Positions 54,514 to 62,726 of a stretch of 64,000 nucleotides of DNA are shown one piece after another (position 1 is the stretch's first letter; each line of letters opens with the position of its first letter). Source of the DNA: Fidelibacterota bacterium. Its GTDB lineage: Bacteria; Fidelibacterota; Marinisomatia; Marinisomatales; SCKK01. A model generated the notes under the pieces. It saw nothing but the letters and a program-made list of their open reading frames with translations, searched no databases and was not told the DNA's origin. The stretch spans positions 1 through 64,000 of the forward strand of contig JADFPG010000001.1 of assembly GCA_022562455.1 (NCBI GenBank), given 5' to 3'. A program made the position numbers and the translations under genes.

Positions 54514-55383
54514 TTACTTTAAAAATTTTCTTACCGCTTGACGACTGGCAATTAATGAAAATAGAACCATAAGCCCAACAAATTGCCACATAACCTGCCA
54601 ATCCCAATGAATTTTATATCGTGTAAATACGGCAAGAAAATAATTAGAGACTCTTATAAATCCATAAGCGAAACTCCCAGCAAGCATTGCAGCAATAAAT
54701 CCTTCAATCATTCCCTCTACCATAAATGGAAACCGGACAAATCGATTGGTTGCACCTACTAATTTTAACGCTCGAATCAGGTCCCGGCGAGAATAGATAG
54801 TCAGTCTGATTGTGTTAAAAATTAAGATCATGGTACCAAAAAGTATAATCACAAAAATCCCGGTGACGATGGTAAAAAAACCCTGATAGTATCTCTCAAT
54901 TATGGTTATTAGTCTCCCCTGATACCGTACTTCCTCAACGTCCTTAATCATTTTTATCTGATTCACGATGGGATGAACATCAAACTTTTTTTTCACATTC
55001 TCATCAAATTTTACCACACAACTGGATGGTAGTGGATTTTCTCTAAGAAGATCAAACAGGTTTTCCCCGAATTCCCGTTCGAATATTTCCGCTGCCTCCT
55101 GTTTGGTTACCAGATTGGCAGATTTTACGCCTCTTATTTTTATGATTTCATCCACATGACGACTCGCCTCACTGTCACTAATCACAGGAGAGAAAAATAC
55201 CTGGAGTTCATATTGGGAGCGTGCAACTTTTATTATTCTTGAAAAATCCTGCCCTGTTATCCCTCCAAAAACAACGAAACTCATGGCTATAGAAATAGCA
55301 AAAATCGATGCAAATACTGATAATTTTTCGCGCCAGAGGTTTTTAAAGCCTTCTGCAATCAAGTATAGAAAAGTTTCCATCAT
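54514..55383 (-). CDS. ftsX: Cell division ABC transporter permease FtsX
   Basis: 289 residues with four spans (about 22-42, 168-190, 220-240, 258-278) and the large outside loop between spans 1 and 2 typical of FtsX (VTKQEAAEIFEREFGENLFD). With FtsE it activates peptidoglycan hydrolases at the septum. It overlaps ftsE by 4 bp. Confidence 0.92.
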   Translation of the reverse strand: MMETFLYLIAEGFKNLWREKLSVFASIFAISIAMSFVVFGGITGQDFSRIIKVARSQYELQVFFSPVISDSEASRHVDEIIKIRGVKSANLVTKQEAAEIFEREFGENLFDLLRENPLPSSCVVKFDENVKKKFDVHPIVNQIKMIKDVEEVRYQGRLITIIERYYQGFFTIVTGIFVIILFGTMILIFNTIRLTIYSRRDLIRALKLVGATNRFVRFPFMVEGMIEGFIAAMLAGSFAYGFIRVSNYFLAVFTRYKIHWDWQVMWQFVGLMVLFSLIASRQAVRKFLK

Positions 55384-56030
55384 CCACTAACACGGCCATC
55401 CACAACTTCAATAAATCGATGACCGCGATCTTTTATAAGATTATAGTTGTGCGATGCCATGATTACAGCCGTACCCTCTTTATTAATTTGTTCTAATAAT
55501 GTCAATATCTTAAAGGATGAAACAGGATCAAGATTTCCTGTAGGTTCATCCGCAAGAATTACAATTGGATCTTTTACAATAGCTCTAGCGAGAGATACTA
55601 TCTGCTGTTCGCCCCCTGACAGCTCAGAAGGGTAGTGACTCGCCTTATTGGAAATATCAAGTTCATCTAAAACGTGATAAACTTTTGATTTGATTTCCCT
55701 TTTCTTTTCCCCTCTAACCCTTAATGGCAGCGCAATATTCTCAAAAACATTTCTATCCGAAAGTAACTCAAATTCCTGAAAAACCATCCCTACTTTTCTT
55801 CTTAATAAAGGAATCTGCCTTTGTTTTATTTTTGAGGAATTATACTTGTCTACAACTACCTTCCCTTTCTCAGGAAATATTTCCATATAAACTAATTTTA
55901 ATAGAATTGTTTTTCCTGCACCTGTAGGTCCAATCACAAAGACAAATTCTCCTTTTTCTATTTCAAATGTAGCATCGAACAACCCTGCACCTTTTACAAA
56001 GGTACAAGTAACATTATCGAACCAAATCAT
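55380..56030 (-). CDS. ftsE: Cell division ATP-binding protein FtsE
   Basis: 216 residues. Walker A GPTGAGKT (about 33-40), signature LSGGEQQIVSLARAI, Walker B VILADEPTGNLD, and the Q-loop VFQEFELL are complete. It powers FtsX at the division site. Confidence 0.94.
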   Translation of the reverse strand: MIWFDNVTCTFVKGAGLFDATFEIEKGEFVFVIGPTGAGKTILLKLVYMEIFPEKGKVVVDKYNSSKIKQRQIPLLRRKVGMVFQEFELLSDRNVFENIALPLRVRGEKKREIKSKVYHVLDELDISNKASHYPSELSGGEQQIVSLARAIVKDPIVILADEPTGNLDPVSSFKILTLLEQINKEGTAVIMASHNYNLIKDRGHRFIEVVDGRVSG

Positions 56031-56348
56031 TGCTTATTACAACGAATAAGTGGGTACGACATAGCCGTAAGATTCCTCGACAACACGAAAAAAACATACC
56101 TACATCCCGAAAAGTTTCGGGACTCTCCGTGACCTATGATCCAAAGGGTCTCCTATGGAGGAAAAATTCCCCGCCTGCGTGATCCCGAAGTTTCGGGAGG
56201 CAGGCCTACCTGATAGTAGGCAGGTAATACAGCAAAATAGACTATGCATTTGATCACGAACACACCACTGATGTTCTATAATTCCATAAGAGGAATTCTC
56301 TCAGTTCCTTTCCAGTTCAACAGTTTTGAAAAACATATTCACTTTATC
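56031..56348. repeat. Composite nested palindromes upstream of ftsEX
   Basis: No gene. TCCCGAAAAGTTTCGGGA (56105-56122) is followed by GATCCAAAGGGTCTCCTATGG, the 26-bp text shared with 46821-46846 (56157-56182), and TCCCGAAGTTTCGGGA (56183-56198) set inside GCCTGCGTGA..GGCAGGC, then CCTACCTGATAGTAGGCAGG. Confidence 0.8.
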
Positions 56349-57269
56349 TTACCAGAAAGTATAAATCCAACGGCTCAACCCAATGATCACTAGCACGACT
56401 CCTTCTCTTCGGGAAATAACCCATCCTGTGCGCATGAAAATTAACACCAGTATAACCATTAGAGTCAGAAGAATCAGATTAGATCTGGCATCGGCATCAA
56501 CAGGAAGATTTCTCAGAATTGCTGCCAATCCCAGAACGCCAAAAAGATTAAAAATATCACTGCCAATGAGGTTGCCGACTGAAATGCCGTAGCGACCACG
56601 GAGGGCAGCCACCAATGACGTGGCAAATTCAGGCGCCGAAGTCCCGGCTGCTACAATGGTTGTCCCTATTACCCATTCAGAAACTCCCATGATTTTTGCC
56701 AAGCTAACTGCTGAAATCACCAGGAAGTGGGATCCACCCAACACCATTCCCATTCCCAACAATAATAACATTGGATCCTGCCATCTAAACTTTCCTATGG
56801 TTACCTCAACTCCCGCAGGCTCCCTTTTAAAATATAGGTAAGAAAGATAAACAATGAGGAGAACAAAGAGGATTATGCCCTCAGTTCGGTTCAGACTCAA
56901 GTTCCACAAAAAACCAACCAATAGGATTGCCCCGAACAGCAAAAAAAAACCATCCCTCTGAATAATAGTTTTATTAGTTTTGAGACTATGGATGATTGCT
57001 GTGCCTCCAAGGATAAATCCCAGATTGAATATGTTGGAACCAACAATATTTCCTACTGAAATATCAGACATTCCTCTGAAGGCGGCTAAAATTGTCACCC
57101 CAAACTCCGGTGCGGAAGTGCCAAATGCCACTATTGTCAGCCCGATCACTAACTCCGAAACTCCCAGACGGTTTGCAACTCTAATCGCTGCATCAACCAG
57201 CCATGTAGCCCCTTTCCCAATAACTACAATAGTAAGAAGAATAATTGTAATATCTTTTAGAATTTCCAT
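56349..57269 (-). CDS. Calcium/sodium antiporter (CaCA family)
   Basis: 306 residues, about ten spans in two inverted halves. Each half carries the alpha-repeat: GTSAPEFGVTILAAFRG (about 51-67) then GNIVGSNIFNLGF, and GTSAPEFATSLVAALRG (about 206-222) then GNLIGSDIFNLFG. This is the YrbG-like bacterial branch, exchanging cations across the inner membrane; the ion is inferred. Confidence 0.93.
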   Translation of the reverse strand: MEILKDITIILLTIVVIGKGATWLVDAAIRVANRLGVSELVIGLTIVAFGTSAPEFGVTILAAFRGMSDISVGNIVGSNIFNLGFILGGTAIIHSLKTNKTIIQRDGFFLLFGAILLVGFLWNLSLNRTEGIILFVLLIVYLSYLYFKREPAGVEVTIGKFRWQDPMLLLLGMGMVLGGSHFLVISAVSLAKIMGVSEWVIGTTIVAAGTSAPEFATSLVAALRGRYGISVGNLIGSDIFNLFGVLGLAAILRNLPVDADARSNLILLTLMVILVLIFMRTGWVISRREGVVLVIIGLSRWIYTFW

Positions 57270-57488
57270 TATTTCCTAACTTGATTGTACCTGCCTCCCG
57301 ATCCCAACGCTGTCGGGAGGATCGTTCCCGCCACAAAGAAGGCGGACAGGCAGGCGGGTAGGCATTTTCATTTTTTTCCGTCGGTGATTCCGTCAGCTGA
57401 CGGATCGCCGATCGGGACTTCTACCATCCGATCACCGACCCGTTTCCCGACAAGCTTGTCGGGACGACGTCTTAACTTGATCTATTCA
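57270..57488. repeat. Palindrome cluster
   Basis: CCTGCCTCCCGA..TCGGGAGG nested in CCTGCC..GGCAGG (about 57292-57356), CCGTCAGCTGACGG (57390-57403), and the 20-bp perfect palindrome TCCCGACAAGCTTGTCGGGA (57445-57464). Confidence 0.75.
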
Positions 57489-58076
57489 TCACTGAAGATA
57501 CAATTCTTTTTCCTTAATGTATTCAAGTACTGAATCCAGGACGAGGTATTTAATGCTCAACCCGGAATGGACCCGCTGTCGAATTTGACTTGATGAGATT
57601 TCAACTTGTAATACATTAGAAAACCAGATTTTTGAAAGATATTCCTGAGAGATTTTACTGGGACGAAAACCGGGACGCAATGCAACAATAACCTGACTCT
57701 CCCGCAAAATTTTTTCGGGATTTTTCCAATTATGAAATTCAATCAGACTGTCACTACCAATAAGGAAATAGATTTCTTCCCTGGTTAGCTCAAATTCTTC
57801 CTTTATTTCTCGGATAGTTTCAATCGAATAAGATACGCCGCCTCTCTTTATTTCTATGTTCGATAATTCAAAATTATCTGTTTCTATTAACGAAAGTTTG
57901 AGCATTTTCAATCTATCCTCGACCGATGAAAATTCTGACGCCTCTTTATGCGGGGGTAAAAAGGCAGGGACAAAAATCATCCTGTCAATATTCTCGGATT
58001 CCTTAATAGCTTCAGCAATAATTAAATGTCCGATATGAGGGGGATCGAATGTTCCACCAAAAATGCAGACTTTCAT
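57489..58076 (-). CDS. nadD: Nicotinate-nucleotide adenylyltransferase
   Basis: 195 residues. IFGGTFDPPHIGHLIIAEA carries the HxGH motif; FVPAFLPPHKE, FLIGSDSLIEFHNWK and the C-terminal ISSSQIRQRVHSG complete the NadD pattern. It makes nicotinate adenine dinucleotide in NAD synthesis. It overlaps bamD by 4 bp. Confidence 0.95.
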   Translation of the reverse strand: MKVCIFGGTFDPPHIGHLIIAEAIKESENIDRMIFVPAFLPPHKEASEFSSVEDRLKMLKLSLIETDNFELSNIEIKRGGVSYSIETIREIKEEFELTREEIYFLIGSDSLIEFHNWKNPEKILRESQVIVALRPGFRPSKISQEYLSKIWFSNVLQVEISSSQIRQRVHSGLSIKYLVLDSVLEYIKEKELYLQ

Positions 58077-58843
58077 GAACCGCCCTTGGAACGTTTTTTT
58101 GACTGACCATCCGCAATAAGGGATTTCGCCGTTTTCAGAAGTTTCTTATCCTGGAACTTCGACTCATTTTGATCCAAAAATTTCTGTGCATCCTCAAGAC
58201 TATTTTCCTTAATATAAACCTCTATTATTTTTACCCGTGCTTGATCTGCCAATAAAGTATCGTAATAGGTCAAAAGGAGATCTTCAAAATAGGATATCGC
58301 TGATTTATATTCCTCAAGTTTTATATAAAGAATTCCGGATTCATATACTTTTTTTGCTAATTTATCTCTTAAAGTTCCTATCGTTTCAACAGAAGTTTCT
58401 CGATAGTCAGAATTTGGATAATCCTCAATAAATTCCTGAAGTTTATCAATAGCTTTTACGGTATAATCCTGATCGTGATAATATTTAGGTGATTTTTTAA
58501 AATAACTCTGGCAAATCCGCCATCTTGCTTCTTCCACGAAAGGACTATAAGTCATCTGTCTGACTAACCTTTCGTACTCTGAAATCGCAAGTATATATTC
58601 TTTATTTAAAAAGTAAGATTCTGCCAGATAAAATTGGGCATCATCCCCAAGCTCTGTATGCTTTCCCCGCAATAAAACATATTCGAATTCTTCCTGGGCT
58701 CGATAATATTTTTTCTTTTCAAAGTAACCCATTCCCTTATTAAACCGTTTTTCAAGATCTTTACCAGACAAATCCACCTTTGTGGATGAACAACCAAAGA
58801 ATACAATTACGGCTCCTGCTATGAAAAGAAAAAACCTGTTCAT
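58073..58843 (-). CDS. bamD: Outer membrane assembly lipoprotein BamD
   Basis: 256 residues. Lipoprotein signal ending FFGC (Cys18), then TPR-like repeats: KRFNKGMGYFEKKKYYRAQE, DAQFYLAESYFLNKEYILAISEYERLV, ARWRICQSYF, and AISYFEDLLLTYYDT. BamD helps BamA insert barrels in the outer membrane. The last 15 residues are basic. Confidence 0.9.
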   Translation of the reverse strand: MNRFFLFIAGAVIVFFGCSSTKVDLSGKDLEKRFNKGMGYFEKKKYYRAQEEFEYVLLRGKHTELGDDAQFYLAESYFLNKEYILAISEYERLVRQMTYSPFVEEARWRICQSYFKKSPKYYHDQDYTVKAIDKLQEFIEDYPNSDYRETSVETIGTLRDKLAKKVYESGILYIKLEEYKSAISYFEDLLLTYYDTLLADQARVKIIEVYIKENSLEDAQKFLDQNESKFQDKKLLKTAKSLIADGQSKKRSKGGS

Positions 58844-58857
58844 ACAAAAAGAAGTCG

Positions 58858-59727
58858 TTACCAGAGCAGAGAGACCTTTATTCCACCAATTCCTGTGGAA
58901 CTATAAGGAGAAAAAAACAAGTTTGTGGTCACATCAATCTTTTTCTTGGAAGACGATTTTTTGACTTCCCAGACTGCATCAACTGCACTGAATAGATGGT
59001 TAAACATGACAGCTGTGATTGAATATTTAGCAAATTTTAACAACTCATTATGTCTGGCGCGCTTGTTTAAATAATCATTTTTATTATACGTCATAAAAAT
59101 ATTTTCAATATTATTACCTATTTTCTTATCTTCCCGCCACCATTCCGTACTTCCTGTTGAATCAATCCATCCTGAAACGAATTGATTATATTTCCCGATG
59201 TTCTCATAGAATTCAAGATCACGTACCACCCTGGAGCCCTCGATCAGACCTGCTGTTAAAGTATCTGAAGTTACATAGGTACCATCTTCCAGAAGTAGCT
59301 GAAGGTGATGCGTACCCTTAATACTTACTTCGGGAAATAAACCAATCCAGTCAACCCAACTTTTTAATGACCAAAAACGGTCTGCAAAATTCTCAAAAGA
59401 GATTCGTGCATTCTCCCCTCTATTGGTATAATCACGCCACATCAACCATCCGCCAATTTCTACTGCGAAAAAGAGAGCCGATTTCAATTTCGAACCGGCA
59501 TACAGTTGACCTCCACCTGGAACAACTAATGATAACATAAGCCCTCGTGCCGGATATTTGTTCAGCTTTGTAACAACTGCTACTGAGTCCGTATCATTCA
59601 TCACTTCCGTCAGATTAAGCATAGGTCCATGAAAATCCGGTCGATAATGAAAAATACCGTTACCCGCTTCAACCGAGACCACAGATAACAACCCTAAAAT
59701 GATGAGATGTGTTATTATTTTTTTCAT
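58858..59727 (-). CDS. DUF5683-like envelope protein
   Basis: 289 residues from ATG 59727. A signal peptide is followed by PARGLMLSLVVPGGGQLYAG and LKSALFFAVEIGGWLMW (about 55-95), the block of the DUF5683 family common in FCB genomes (PxKALxxSxxxPGxGQxYxG). A second hydrophobic stretch lies near 245-262, and the end GGIKVSLLW has a terminal aromatic residue as in outer-membrane proteins. It stands between bamD and a large barrel protein. Function unknown. Confidence 0.7.
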   Translation of the reverse strand: MKKIITHLIILGLLSVVSVEAGNGIFHYRPDFHGPMLNLTEVMNDTDSVAVVTKLNKYPARGLMLSLVVPGGGQLYAGSKLKSALFFAVEIGGWLMWRDYTNRGENARISFENFADRFWSLKSWVDWIGLFPEVSIKGTHHLQLLLEDGTYVTSDTLTAGLIEGSRVVRDLEFYENIGKYNQFVSGWIDSTGSTEWWREDKKIGNNIENIFMTYNKNDYLNKRARHNELLKFAKYSITAVMFNHLFSAVDAVWEVKKSSSKKKIDVTTNLFFSPYSSTGIGGIKVSLLW

Positions 59728-59728
59728 A

Positions 59729-62692
59729 CTAAAACCCAAATAATATTGTGAAATAAGTTCTTATTTCTTCACCAAACGAAGTTTCTGCTGTCGAGAATTT
59801 ATTCAATCCTTTATGAACTTCCACAGCAATTCCTGTTGGATAATTATAAAAAGAAAATCCACCAAAACGAAATTGCAGACCCACAGACTTTTTCCCGTCA
59901 AACTTACCGCCATCGCCATTCCATGCGTCCCCATACTGTCCAATCAACCCTACCACCACATTTTGAAGAATAAATGGCCCAAATGGGATGTGTTTCTCCA
60001 TCATTACAGGAATACGAAGCGTAAAGTTTCCTTGAACCAATCTGTTCCCTTCTATACTGTAATATGGATATCCTTTTATTCCAGGCAATCCACCTCCAAA
60101 GAAATTGAAAAATGAATCAACTTCAGTTTCAGACATCCATCCGGATCTTATACCGAATGAGGCTGTCCATCTCTGCGTTCGAGGGATTGTGTAATGATAA
60201 TCGGCATTCGCAGAAAGTCGCCAAAATTCAAAGGGTGTAAAAACCTCTTGCAGAGTGGAATAATCTTCGTTGATTTTGAAACCTTCAAAAAACTTGTTTT
60301 TCTCATACTTCCCATCAAAGAACAGATGAAATCCATGTCCTGGATTAATGTCTGCATCTACCGTTCTTTTTACGATGTGAGTGTTCCAACTGATTCCCAG
60401 ATGTTTTCCAATATAATAATCAAGACCTACTTTACCGAACTGCCCTTCAACCCGCTCTTTGAAATTCTCATGAAATTTCTGATATGAGCCATACAACTTT
60501 AGCTCATGAGACCCACGAATTGGGATTCTCAAACCGGCATCCCACTGGAAAAGGCGAAACTGAATATCATAATCCAGATCATAAACTTCTATATACTTAG
60601 TACTTTCCGATATGTTTCTCGTAATATAAAATATTTCAGAGAATAGGGTTGGGTAAAATTTTCTGAACTCGAATAGCAAGAAAAGATCCACGTCAAAGAT
60701 ACTGTTTGTAGATGCTCCTCCAAATATGTTGAGTTTGTTCAGGATTTCACTGGAGTAAAAGTAAAATCCTGGTTTTACTGTTCCATAGTCCATCATGATC
60801 TTCGGAAAGATAAACATCGGTGAAAACAGATCATGATAATTCTTAGCCTCTGACCCATCCTGACTATCAGTCTGCTCAGGGAGATGAGCAAACTTCTTAA
60901 AATAGTTTGGACTATACCCTACAACTTCTTCGCTTATCAACGTAAATGTATCTATTAAGGCAATTTTATATCCGCCATCCTCATAAAGGGAGTATAGTAT
61001 TTGTCCTTCACTATTGACATCCGGCATAAATGCTCCCCCAATAACATTAGTGATGTATCCCTGTTCACCTGTGGATTCATTTACAAAATAAAGGTTGAAG
61101 ATACCGGTTTTGTCATTTGAGAAAACGGTTATACCATCGGATGTTGTTATGTCGCGTTCATCCCATTCCATAGTAGCCATATAGTTACCCAATGTAGTAT
61201 CCGTTAAGCTGAGAAATGCCGTGTTACGAAAGTGATTTTCTACATAATCGAAAAGGAGCCAATTATTTTTCTGGTCGTAAGCCAAACTGAAAATCTGTTT
61301 CCCATTATTAAAATCCGTAATCTGTTCCGACTCTTTTGAGATAAGGTTTATTAAAACCACATTATGCGTGCCATCATTTACAGCCAGATACGCTAATAAA
61401 CTATCACCAGGAAGAAGAACGGGTGAAAAAGCACGGCTTCCATGAGTAAGCCTTATCTCTTTATCATTTTCGAAATTATATTCATACAAATCAAACCACT
61501 TCGATCCACGTTTGTCCGGCTTTGATTTTTTACAGTAGTAGATAATTTCACCTGTAGATTTCCAAGTCGCTGCAGAGATAACACCTTCAGTGATCATCTC
61601 TGATATATCCGAATCGAGGTCGTAAATATATAAATCTGTCTGGCTAAAATAATCGTTTTTATTGTTGGATAGATAAGCAAATCTTCTGCCATCAGGCGCC
61701 CATACCGGGTGTATGTTTGTCGTTCCATTATTCAATAAAACTGTTCCCTTGAATTCTTCTTTGATACTTGCCAATAGTTTTTCATAACGTGCTTCCAGAG
61801 CATTTTTAAATTCATGATAAACTTGATTCCCTGACAGTCCGATAGCCATTTTAATAGCGCGATCAACAGAATAACGAAAAGGATTGGAAAGATTCGTCAA
61901 GATTTTTTTAAGGGACGATTCTCCATATTTAAAAACAATGTACCTCACTAAAGCAAAACCGGCATTGTACGTCGATTCATTTCCAATGCCACTTTTTCCG
62001 AACGTATTCATTTCATTGAGAGTGTGGAGATGACCGTGAATGACATGATCTCTCAATATCATATCCCTGTGTGTATCCCAAAAATCGTGAGTAGCTCCTT
62101 CATACATATATTGTGCTACACCTTCTGCCAACCAGGGTGGTACCGTTGCACCGGGAATTGGATACGAAATCAATGTGTGAGGGTAGCCGTAGAGAACATC
62201 TTCCCTCGTCTCCTTCTCATATCCTATCCATTGGATATAGGCTCCTGGGATGTTATTCCCGAATTTGAATGATTTTTGAAGCGATATAATGTGAACGAAT
62301 TCATGAGTAATCACACCCTGAAGCCAGCGATGACTTCCTCTAAGTTCAAAATCCAATGGAGAAGCCCAGATTTCAATCTTATTGTCATAATAATATGTGA
62401 TACCATTCGAATAATCATCGGTATCCAGAAAAATGAGGTGCGTTTTTGTGGGTGGTTCATAATCATATACTTTGGTGACATGGGGATAAATTGATTCAGC
62501 CACAAATGCTCCTTCCCTCGCTGTTCGCTCCGTCTCTTGCGTAAAATGAATCATAAAATGAGGCGTTTCAAATGTCTGCCAGTCTAATTCAGGATGGTTG
62601 TAACTAACTTGAGGATAAACAGTAGTAGATATTAGCCCTATCATCCATAAAAAATGGAATTCACTCTTTATGGTTTTAAAAAATTGAAGCAT
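59729..62692 (-). CDS. Large surface protein: gluzincin peptidase, TolB-like propeller, C-terminal barrel
   Basis: 987 residues from ATG 62692; an in-frame TTG 17 codons earlier overlaps the next gene. A signal peptide precedes a zinc peptidase domain with HEFVH (about 130-134) and WLAEGVAQY (Glu about 190), the ligand set of gluzincins. TolB/PD40-like blades follow (HPVWAPDGRRFAYLSNN, DLYIYDLDS). The last ~350 residues are aromatic, alternating beta strands ending in FTILFGF, as for an outer-membrane barrel. Probably a surface-exposed or barrel-anchored protease; the combination is known in FCB genomes but uncharacterised. Confidence 0.75.
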   Translation of the reverse strand: MLQFFKTIKSEFHFLWMIGLISTTVYPQVSYNHPELDWQTFETPHFMIHFTQETERTAREGAFVAESIYPHVTKVYDYEPPTKTHLIFLDTDDYSNGITYYYDNKIEIWASPLDFELRGSHRWLQGVITHEFVHIISLQKSFKFGNNIPGAYIQWIGYEKETREDVLYGYPHTLISYPIPGATVPPWLAEGVAQYMYEGATHDFWDTHRDMILRDHVIHGHLHTLNEMNTFGKSGIGNESTYNAGFALVRYIVFKYGESSLKKILTNLSNPFRYSVDRAIKMAIGLSGNQVYHEFKNALEARYEKLLASIKEEFKGTVLLNNGTTNIHPVWAPDGRRFAYLSNNKNDYFSQTDLYIYDLDSDISEMITEGVISAATWKSTGEIIYYCKKSKPDKRGSKWFDLYEYNFENDKEIRLTHGSRAFSPVLLPGDSLLAYLAVNDGTHNVVLINLISKESEQITDFNNGKQIFSLAYDQKNNWLLFDYVENHFRNTAFLSLTDTTLGNYMATMEWDERDITTSDGITVFSNDKTGIFNLYFVNESTGEQGYITNVIGGAFMPDVNSEGQILYSLYEDGGYKIALIDTFTLISEEVVGYSPNYFKKFAHLPEQTDSQDGSEAKNYHDLFSPMFIFPKIMMDYGTVKPGFYFYSSEILNKLNIFGGASTNSIFDVDLFLLFEFRKFYPTLFSEIFYITRNISESTKYIEVYDLDYDIQFRLFQWDAGLRIPIRGSHELKLYGSYQKFHENFKERVEGQFGKVGLDYYIGKHLGISWNTHIVKRTVDADINPGHGFHLFFDGKYEKNKFFEGFKINEDYSTLQEVFTPFEFWRLSANADYHYTIPRTQRWTASFGIRSGWMSETEVDSFFNFFGGGLPGIKGYPYYSIEGNRLVQGNFTLRIPVMMEKHIPFGPFILQNVVVGLIGQYGDAWNGDGGKFDGKKSVGLQFRFGGFSFYNYPTGIAVEVHKGLNKFSTAETSFGEEIRTYFTILFGF

Positions 62693-62726
62693 TTGTGAAG
62701 TATTCTGTGAAAAATTCGGACCCAAC

